Of a stretch of 64,000 nt of DNA, positions 58,936 through 64,000 are shown in pieces; position 1 is the first letter of the stretch; the number at the start of each line of letters is the position of its first letter. The notes beneath the pieces were generated by a model. The model ran no database searches, was not told where the DNA came from, and saw only the letters and a list, made by a program, of their open reading frames with translations. The position numbers and the translations under genes are program-made. Origin of the DNA: Isoptericola sp044389085 (GTDB taxonomy: Bacteria > Actinomycetota > Actinomycetes > Actinomycetales > Cellulomonadaceae); assembly GCF_044389085.1 (NCBI RefSeq), contig NZ_JBIRXP010000005.1:186001-250000 (forward strand). Reading direction: 5' to 3'.

Positions 58936-60048
58936 TCACGAGCCGGCCAGCACCCCGGCCTCCCGGAGCCGCCGGACGGCGCGCTCGTGCGGCAGCCCGT
59001 ACCGGGTGCCCCGGTGGCCGACCGTCGTCGTGGCGGTGAAGACCGACGCGAGCAGCGCCTCCTCGACGGCGTCCGTCGTGGCCCCGAACAACGGGTCCAG
59101 CGCGTCGTCCGGCACGAGCGCCTCGTCGTGGCCCGCCGTCGTGAACGCGAGGCCGTAGTCGCCGCTGACGTGCGCGAAGTCGGAGCCGACGCGGCCCATC
59201 GCGAAGACCGCGCGGCGCGCCACCCGTTCGAGCCGCCGGGCGTCGAGCGGGGCGTCCGTGGCGACGACGATCATGCAGGAGTTGCCCTCCGCCGGGCCGG
59301 ATCCCTTCGGCACCGCGTCGATCTGGTCGGCACGGGGGCCGGCCGAAGAGATCGACTCCGTGCCGAGCAGATCCACCGCGGGCAGCGGAACCCCCCGCAC
59401 GGTGAGCGTGCCGGAGAAGTTCGACTGCACCAGCGCGCCCACGGTGCGCGTGGTCCCCGCCACGTCGACCCGCCGCGACGACGACCCGATCCCGCCCTTG
59501 TAGCCGAGCGCCGACGTCCCCGCACCGGCGCCGACGCAGCCCTGGGCCACCGGCCCGGACGTCGCGCCGTCGAGCGCTGCGAGCACGTGCGTCTCCGTGA
59601 TCGGGCGGGAGCGGATGTCCGACAGGTACCCGTCGTTCGTCTCCCCCACGACCGGGTTGAGGGTGCGCACGTCCTCGTAGCCGGGCCACGCGAGCACGTG
59701 CGTGACGAGCGCGTCGGCGGCGCGGAAGGCGGAGAGCGTGGAGGTGAGCAGGACCGGCGTCTCGATCGCGCCGAGCTGCTCCAGCTGTGTCGCGCCCACG
59801 AGCTTGCCGTACCCGTTGCCCACGAACAGCCCGCACGGCAGAGAGCGCCGCTGCCCCGGCCCGGCACCCAGCGCGTCCGGCACGACGGCGGTGACGCCGG
59901 TGTGGAGGCGTTCGCCCTCGTGCAGGGTGGTATGCCCGACGCGCACGCCCGCGACGTCGGTGATCGCGTTGTCCCGGCCCGTGGGCAGAGCGCCGACGAC
60001 GACGCCGAGGGCACGCAGACCTGGTCGCCCGGTGGCCGCGGGGCTCAT
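58936..60048 (-). CDS. P1/S58-family peptidase (DmpA/BapA-like aminopeptidase)
   Basis: A 370-residue self-processing Ntn-type hydrolase of the DmpA/beta-peptidyl aminopeptidase family. Family blocks: NAITDVAGVRVGHTTL, CGLFVGNGYGKLVGATQLEQLGAIETPVLLTSTLS, NPVVGETNDGYLSDIRSRPI and, around the expected cleavage site and catalytic serine, GPAEGNSCMIVVATDAPLDARRLERVARRA. It cleaves N-terminal amino acids or beta-peptides. The ATG overlaps the MerR stop, so both are cotranscribed. Confidence 0.9.
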   Translation of the reverse strand: MSPAATGRPGLRALGVVVGALPTGRDNAITDVAGVRVGHTTLHEGERLHTGVTAVVPDALGAGPGQRRSLPCGLFVGNGYGKLVGATQLEQLGAIETPVLLTSTLSAFRAADALVTHVLAWPGYEDVRTLNPVVGETNDGYLSDIRSRPITETHVLAALDGATSGPVAQGCVGAGAGTSALGYKGGIGSSSRRVDVAGTTRTVGALVQSNFSGTLTVRGVPLPAVDLLGTESISSAGPRADQIDAVPKGSGPAEGNSCMIVVATDAPLDARRLERVARRAVFAMGRVGSDFAHVSGDYGLAFTTAGHDEALVPDDALDPLFGATTDAVEEALLASVFTATTTVGHRGTRYGLPHERAVRRLREAGVLAGS

Positions 60049-60539
60049 GCCCTCTCCCCGACCGGGACGAGTCGCTCCGGGTGCACGTCGCGCCACGACC
60101 GGCTGCCGTCGACCAGGTCCTGCACGTGCTCGCGGAACCTCGGGCAGGTGGCGATGTCGTGCGCCCGGCACGACAGGGCGTGCTCCGTCATGTGCCGGGA
60201 ACGGTCGATCTCCTCCTGCCGGCGGTCGAGCTCGGCCAGGTGCGCGGTGAGCACCTCGTGCCGGTCCCGCGCGCCGCGCCCCGTGGACCCGGCGTCGAGC
60301 AGCACCTGGATCTGCTCGAGGCTCATGCCCGCGACCTTGGAGCTGAGGATCGTGGCGACGCGCACCACGTCGTCGGGCCCGTAGCGGCGGCGGCCCGCGC
60401 CGTCGCGTGCGGGGGCGAGCAGGCCGACCTCCTCCCAGTAGCGCAGCACGTGCGTCTCCAGGCCGAAGCGCTCCGCCAGCTCTCCGACGCTCCAGACGGG
60501 CGCCGACCCGTCGCCCGGCACGACCTCGCTTGACTTCAT
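60045..60539 (-). CDS. MerR-family transcriptional regulator
   Basis: A 164-residue regulator. The winged helix reads WSVGELAERFGLETHVLRYWEEVGLLAPARDGAGRRRYGPDDV, followed by the dimer helix LDRRQEEIDRSRHMTEHALSC. A C-terminal segment CRAHDIATCPRF carries two cysteines that could sense metal or redox state. The ATG sits inside a 24-bp palindrome. It is divergent from the flavoprotein gene and upstream of the P1 peptidase, and probably controls both. Confidence 0.9.
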   Translation of the reverse strand: MKSSEVVPGDGSAPVWSVGELAERFGLETHVLRYWEEVGLLAPARDGAGRRRYGPDDVVRVATILSSKVAGMSLEQIQVLLDAGSTGRGARDRHEVLTAHLAELDRRQEEIDRSRHMTEHALSCRAHDIATCPRFREHVQDLVDGSRSWRDVHPERLVPVGERA

Positions 60540-60554
60540 GTTGACATGAAGTCA
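60531..60554. promoter_or_regulatory. MerR-type operator palindrome over the regulator start codon
   Basis: Perfect 10-base arms TGACTTCATG and CATGAAGTCA with a 4-base centre. For the divergent plus-strand gene, TTGACT (60530-60535) and CACCCT (60555-60560) would be separated by 19 bases spanning the palindrome, the spacer length MerR activators use. The -10 match is weak. Confidence 0.7.
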
Positions 60555-60609
60555 CACCCTGGGGTCACGACGCAACCGCACCGCTCGGCCGACCCCAGAA
60601 GGAGCCCCC

Positions 60610-61578
60610 ATGAACGACCTCCGCACCGCCCCGCACGACGACGCCATGCACGACGCCGTCGTCCTCGGCGCCGGCCCGGCCGGTCTCGCCGCCGCCCTCG
60701 CCCTGGGCCGCACCCACCGCGACGTCGTCGTGCTGGACTCGGGCCGCTACCGCAACGACCCCACCGACGCGATGCACAACGTGCTCGGCTTCGACGGCGT
60801 GGCACCCGCCGAGTTCCGCGCCGCCGCGCACCGCACCCTGGCCGCGTACGACACGGTCGAGCTGCGCCGCACCACCGCCCTCGACGTCGCCCCGCTCGAC
60901 CCCGCCGCGCCGGCCGACGGGTTCGTCGTGCGGACGGAGGACGGCGACGTCACCGCCCGGCGCCTGCTGCTCGCCACCGGTGTGCGCGACGAGCTGCCCG
61001 GCACACCCGGGCTGGCGGAGCTGTTCGGGACGGTCGCGGCGCACTGCCCGTACTGCCACGGGCACGAGTACTCCGGCACCCCCGTGGCGATCCTCGGCGC
61101 CGGCCCGCACTCCCCCCGTGTCGCCGGCCTGATGGAGCGGATCGCGAGCCGGGTCGTGGTGCTCGCCGACGGCGCCGAGGTCGACCCGGAGGTCCGCGCG
61201 GCCCTCGACGCCCGCGGCGTCGCGATCCGACCGGAGAAGGTGGAACGGCTCGAGCCGCTGGCGCTCCCTGGCGGCCACCCCGGCGCGCGGGCCGTGCTGG
61301 CGGGCGGCGCCGCCGAGGAGCTCGGCGGCGTCATGGTGGCGCCGACCCTCCACCAGGCCGCGCCGTTCGCCGCACAGCTGGGCCTGGAGCTGCGGAAGTC
61401 GGGCTGCGTGGCGGTGGACCCGACGGGCCGCACGAGCATGCCCGGCGTCCTCGCCGCCGGGGACCTGGCCCACACCGCCGACTTCCCGATGCCGCTGGCC
61501 TCCGTGACCGCGGCGATGGCGGCCGGGCAGATGGCGGCCGGTGCCGTCGACGGCGACCTCCTGGGGCTCGCACACTGA
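60610..61578 (+). CDS. Thioredoxin reductase-like NAD(P)/FAD-dependent oxidoreductase
   Basis: A 322-residue flavoprotein. The FAD-binding motif is VVLGAGPAGLAAALALGR near residue 18, the redox pair is HCPYCHGHE with C146 and C149, the NADP-like motif is AILGAGPHS, and the final FAD motif is MPGVLAAGDLAHT. It belongs to the CPYC class lacking a membrane part. AGAAGGAG precedes the ATG. Possibly controlled by the adjacent MerR in thiol or oxidative stress; substrate unknown. Confidence 0.9.
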   Translation: MNDLRTAPHDDAMHDAVVLGAGPAGLAAALALGRTHRDVVVLDSGRYRNDPTDAMHNVLGFDGVAPAEFRAAAHRTLAAYDTVELRRTTALDVAPLDPAAPADGFVVRTEDGDVTARRLLLATGVRDELPGTPGLAELFGTVAAHCPYCHGHEYSGTPVAILGAGPHSPRVAGLMERIASRVVVLADGAEVDPEVRAALDARGVAIRPEKVERLEPLALPGGHPGARAVLAGGAAEELGGVMVAPTLHQAAPFAAQLGLELRKSGCVAVDPTGRTSMPGVLAAGDLAHTADFPMPLASVTAAMAAGQMAAGAVDGDLLGLAH

Positions 61579-61604
61579 CGGCCGCCCGCGGCCGCGGGCA
61601 AGAT
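61575..61604 (+). promoter_or_regulatory. Promoter giving a leaderless histidine-phosphatase mRNA
   Basis: CTGACG (61575-61580) and CAAGAT (61599-61604) are spaced by 18 bases and the ATG comes 6 bases after the -10, with no Shine-Dalgarno. Confidence 0.45.
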
Positions 61605-61610
61605 GGTGGC

Positions 61611-62261
61611 ATGAGCCGCCACCACCTGTTCGTCGTCGCGCACCCGCACGCGGAGCACACCGCCGCCGACCTCGTGGGCGGGTGGTACGACTCGCACCTC
61701 ACGGACCGCGGCCGCACCGACGCACACCGGGTGGCCGCGGAGCTCGGACGGCGGCTGGACGCCCGACCGGACCCCGGCCGTCCGGTGCGCGTCACGACCT
61801 CCGACCTCGCCAGGGCCGCGGAGGCTGCGGACATCATCGCCCAGGCCGTGGGGGTCCCGGCCGAGCGCGACGGGCGACTGCGTGAGATCAGCTTCGGCGA
61901 CGCCGAGGGGCGGCCGAACTCGTGGCTCGCCGCACGGCGGGTCCACGCCCCCGACGACGATCGGCTCGATCACCGCGGCCCGGTACCCGGGGCCGAGACG
62001 CGCCGCGAGGTGGCGGAGCGCGTCGGTGCCTGCGTCACGGGCCTCATGGCGGACGCGGACCACGACCACGTGGTGGTGACGCACGGGTTCGCGCACACGT
62101 TCGTCGTCACGACCTGGCTGCGCGTCCCCGTCGAGGCGGCCGGCTTCGCCACCTTCGCCACGTCGCCGGGCGCCATCACGCACCTCGCCCACGACGACGA
62201 CTGGCGCAACCGGACCCTCGTCGAGCTTTCCACGACGGCTCACCTGACTGCCGCCTACTAG
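61611..62261 (+). CDS. Histidine phosphatase superfamily protein with altered RHG motif
   Basis: A 216-residue phosphoglycerate-mutase-fold protein. The usual catalytic RHG is replaced by AHPHAEHTA near residue 10 (a His is retained, the Arg is not). Later elements are present: TSDLARAAEAADIIA, RLREISFGDAEGRPNSW, GAETRREVAERV and VVVTHGFAHTFVVTTW with the second catalytic His. Substrate or even activity is uncertain. It is probably leaderless. Confidence 0.82.
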   Translation: MSRHHLFVVAHPHAEHTAADLVGGWYDSHLTDRGRTDAHRVAAELGRRLDARPDPGRPVRVTTSDLARAAEAADIIAQAVGVPAERDGRLREISFGDAEGRPNSWLAARRVHAPDDDRLDHRGPVPGAETRREVAERVGACVTGLMADADHDHVVVTHGFAHTFVVTTWLRVPVEAAGFATFATSPGAITHLAHDDDWRNRTLVELSTTAHLTAAY

Positions 62262-62270
62262 GCTCACCGC

Positions 62271-63119
62271 ATGACCTCAGCGCTCCCCCTGCCGCTCGGC
62301 CCTGCCCCGCGACCCGCCACGGGCGAGGACCTCGCCTCCCGGCTTCGCGCACTCGCGACCCGGGCGGCCGGCCCGGGCGTGACGGGGCTGGACCGGGCGG
62401 GTCTTGCCGTGGTGCTGGACGGCGCGGACGTCACGGCACTCGAGGCGGACCTCACGGGGGTCGCGTTCGGCGCGCAGCACAAGTCGCCCGGCGTCGCCTG
62501 GCAGCCCGGCGCGATCACCGCGCGCGAGGAGGGCACGGTGCGGCGGCTGCGCATGGAGGCCCACCCGCTCACGGCCGTGGACCTGCCCGTGGACGTCACC
62601 GCCGAGGCCGAGGGGCTGCGGTTCGCGTGGGTCGAGGGCGCGGACGGCCAGGTCGGGTTCGAGCCGGTCGAGCCCGACGACGCCCACCCGGTGACCGGTC
62701 ACGCCCGCGTGGCGGTCTCCCGCGCCGGTCTCGTCGCGACCGTGCACGGCCTGCTGGCCGTCTCGCTGCAGTCCCAGGGCATCACGCTGAGCGACCTGGA
62801 CGTGCACCTCGACTCGCACGGCCCCCGCGCGGCCGGCCTGCGGATCGAGGCGAAGATCCGCAAGGGGTTCCTGTCCGCGGGCGTCTCCGCCACCGCGTCG
62901 GCGTCGGTCGACGCGGCGATGGTGCTGACCGTCGGGGACGTGCGCATCTCCAGCGGCAACCCGCTCGTCGCCGCGATGCTCGGTGCCGTCCGGGGCCGCG
63001 TCGAGGCCGCGGCGAACCGCCGCGTCGACCTGGCCGCCGCCCTGCCGCCGGGTATCCGGCTCGCGGACGTGCGTCTCGACGTCGGCGAGGAGCTGGTGCT
63101 CAGCGCCCGCCTCGGCTGA
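62271..63119 (+). CDS. Hypothetical protein, possible lipid-binding (DUF2993-like) fold
   Basis: A 282-residue protein rich in beta-strand repeats such as GLDRAGLAVVLDGADVTALEADLTGV, ISRAGLVATVHGLLAVSLQSQGITLSDLDVHLDSHGPRAAGLRIEAKIRKGFLSAGV and VGDVRISSGNPLVAAMLGAVRGRV. The alternating hydrophobic pattern faintly recalls LmeA/DUF2993-type BPI folds, but I cannot confirm that and no signal peptide is visible. A TAGGCT element ends 6 bases before the ATG, a leaderless arrangement, but without a clear -35. Confidence 0.6.
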   Translation: MTSALPLPLGPAPRPATGEDLASRLRALATRAAGPGVTGLDRAGLAVVLDGADVTALEADLTGVAFGAQHKSPGVAWQPGAITAREEGTVRRLRMEAHPLTAVDLPVDVTAEAEGLRFAWVEGADGQVGFEPVEPDDAHPVTGHARVAVSRAGLVATVHGLLAVSLQSQGITLSDLDVHLDSHGPRAAGLRIEAKIRKGFLSAGVSATASASVDAAMVLTVGDVRISSGNPLVAAMLGAVRGRVEAAANRRVDLAAALPPGIRLADVRLDVGEELVLSARLG

Positions 63120-63140
63120 GCACGGCCGCCGGCCGGACCG

Positions 63141-63497
63141 TCAGGCGATGGCGGGCTGGTCGAGCACCCACAGCCAGGTCCCGTCGGGCTGCCGGCGGGC
63201 GACCTCGGCCGTCACGGCCCCCGACTCCAGCCGGGTGGACGTCAGCGCCAGGTCGCCCTGCACCAGCGCGGGCGCCGCCACCCCGGGGGCGAGCCGCGGG
63301 CGCGCGGCGAGGACCGGAGCGAGTGCGGCCCTGATCGCGTCCCGGCCGACCTGCTGCTCCCCGGGAGGGAACGCGAAGATCGCGTCGGGCTCGTACAGCG
63401 CGACGAGCCCGTCGAGGTCGCCGTCGTTCACTCGTTCGACGAACAGCCGTCCGAGGTCGTCGGGTTCGCGGGCAGGGGCGTGGTCACCGTTGGCCAT
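63141..63497 (-). CDS. SnoaL/NTF2-like protein
   Basis: A 118-residue NTF2-fold protein: LGRLFVERVNDGDLDGLVALYEPDAIFAFPPGEQQVGRDAIRAALAPVLAARPRLAPG. This is the YybH/SnoaL-like pattern of small ligand-binding or isomerase-like proteins. The ATG at 63497 gives the family start. Convergent with the hypothetical gene before it; divergent from the YjbR gene across a tandem repeat. Function unknown. Confidence 0.82.
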   Translation of the reverse strand: MANGDHAPAREPDDLGRLFVERVNDGDLDGLVALYEPDAIFAFPPGEQQVGRDAIRAALAPVLAARPRLAPGVAAPALVQGDLALTSTRLESGAVTAEVARRQPDGTWLWVLDQPAIA

Positions 63498-63549
63498 GCG
63501 CCGATCGTGCCACCACGGAGGACGCCCGTCTACGGTCCGTCGGTGCCGA

Positions 63550-63600
63550 CCTGGCACCCACCTGGCACCCACCTGGCACCCGCCTGGCACCGACCTGGCG
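63550..63600. repeat. 11-bp tandem repeat array
   Basis: Four full copies of CCTGGCACC plus CA, CG or GA start at 63550, 63561, 63572 and 63583, and a fifth partial copy follows at 63594. They lie in the 139-base divergent gap between the SnoaL-like and YjbR-like genes. Confidence 0.85.
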
Positions 63601-63636
63601 TCCTGGCCTGTCGGTGCCCCGTGCGAGATTCGGGAG

Positions 63637-64000
63637 ATGCCCGACCGCCCCGACGTCCCGCCCACGCTCGTCGAGCGTCTGCGGCCCCTGCTCACCTTCC
63701 CGGAGTGCCGCGAGGAGGCGGCGTGGACCGGCGTCCGGTGGCGCGTGCGCAAGGCCACGGTGGCGCACGTCTTCGGGGGCGAGGACCAGCTCTTCCGGGT
63801 GACGTTCCGCGCGGAGCCGCAGGAGGTCCGGGCCTTCGAGCACCTCGGTCACCCGTACTTCCGCGCCGGCTGGGGCGGCGACGTCGTGGGCGTGGTCCTC
63901 GACGACGGCACGGACTGGGAGGAGATGGCCGAGCTGCTCACCGACTCCTACTGCATCCAGGCGCCCCGCGTGCTGGCCGACGACGTCGATCGCCCCGGGC
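63637..64000 (+). CDS. MmcQ/YjbR family protein, truncated by the right edge
   Basis: The first 121 residues of a MmcQ/YjbR DNA-binding-like protein: LVERLRPLLTFPECREEAAWTGVRWRVRKATVAHVFGGEDQLFRVTFRAEPQEVRAFEHLGHPYFRAGWGGDVVGVVLDDGTDWEEMAELLTDSYCIQAPRVL. The WGGDVVGVVLD and the final ELLTDSY helix are family hallmarks. CGGGAG stands immediately before the ATG; a GTG 16 bases upstream is out of frame. No stop before 64000. The role is unknown, though the fold resembles CyaY-like DNA-binding domains. Confidence 0.85.
   Translation, partial: MPDRPDVPPTLVERLRPLLTFPECREEAAWTGVRWRVRKATVAHVFGGEDQLFRVTFRAEPQEVRAFEHLGHPYFRAGWGGDVVGVVLDDGTDWEEMAELLTDSYCIQAPRVLADDVDRPG

Overview
This window is chromosomal DNA of a very GC-rich actinobacterium. 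Most likely it is one of the Micrococcales near Cellulomonas or the Promicromonosporaceae. That placement is inferred from base composition, frequent GTG starts, 4-base ATGA/GTGA gene overlaps, the gene order rpsP-khpA-rimM-trmD-rplS-lepB-rnhB-DUF2469-yraN-comM-dprA-xerC, and GlnR-type nitrogen control. I found 66 protein genes. I saw no rRNA, tRNA, CRISPR array or insertion sequence, and no gene-free stretch longer than 300 bases.

Layout. Bases 1-4940 hold a sugar-acid catabolic operon on the minus strand: a FadR-type GntR regulator with a 28-bp palindromic operator, an MFS sugar-acid importer, a DHDPS-family dehydratase, an enolase-superfamily dehydratase and an aldehyde dehydrogenase cut by the left edge. 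Bases 5001-14407 are the conserved translation and housekeeping block named above. A lone M16-type metallopeptidase-like gene (14704-16227, plus strand) and an amidohydrolase follow. Bases 17427-22598 carry amtB-glnB-glnD-ffh behind a recognisable GlnR operator, with a GlnD that lacks its C-terminal ACT domains. Bases 22765-28538 carry smc, a small membrane protein, ftsY and, upstream, ndk.

The usual actinobacterial order ileS-folC-DUF4233-ndk is broken up between 28080 and 40674. A dhaKLM set and a TetR/DHA2-exporter pair lie between folC and DUF4233. A single plus-strand gene fusing an AbiEi-like winged helix to a DUF559-like nuclease domain, bracketed by two copies of the same long palindrome, lies between DUF4233 and ndk. 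ileS is preceded by an ultrashort-stem T-box leader.

Bases 40984-64000 are more accessory: a DUF1028 protein, an ECF sigma factor with its partner membrane protein, methyltransferases, a LysE exporter, a TetR/DoxX pair with two CTAG-N7-CTAG operators, a membrane-anchored sulfite-oxidase-fold molybdoenzyme, an HxlR/methyltransferase pair, a likely F420-0 ABC transporter close to an F420-type nitroreductase, an ABC exporter, an HhH-GPD protein, a P1-family peptidase with a MerR regulator, and a thioredoxin-reductase-like flavoprotein. A MmcQ/YjbR protein is cut by the right edge.

The most unusual material is non-coding or overlapping: the palindrome-bounded nuclease cassette at 28562-29777, other long-arm palindromes at 37291-37347 and 58248-58313, a ladder of in-frame start codons at 506-602, and tandem repeats ahead of rimM and at 63550-63600.
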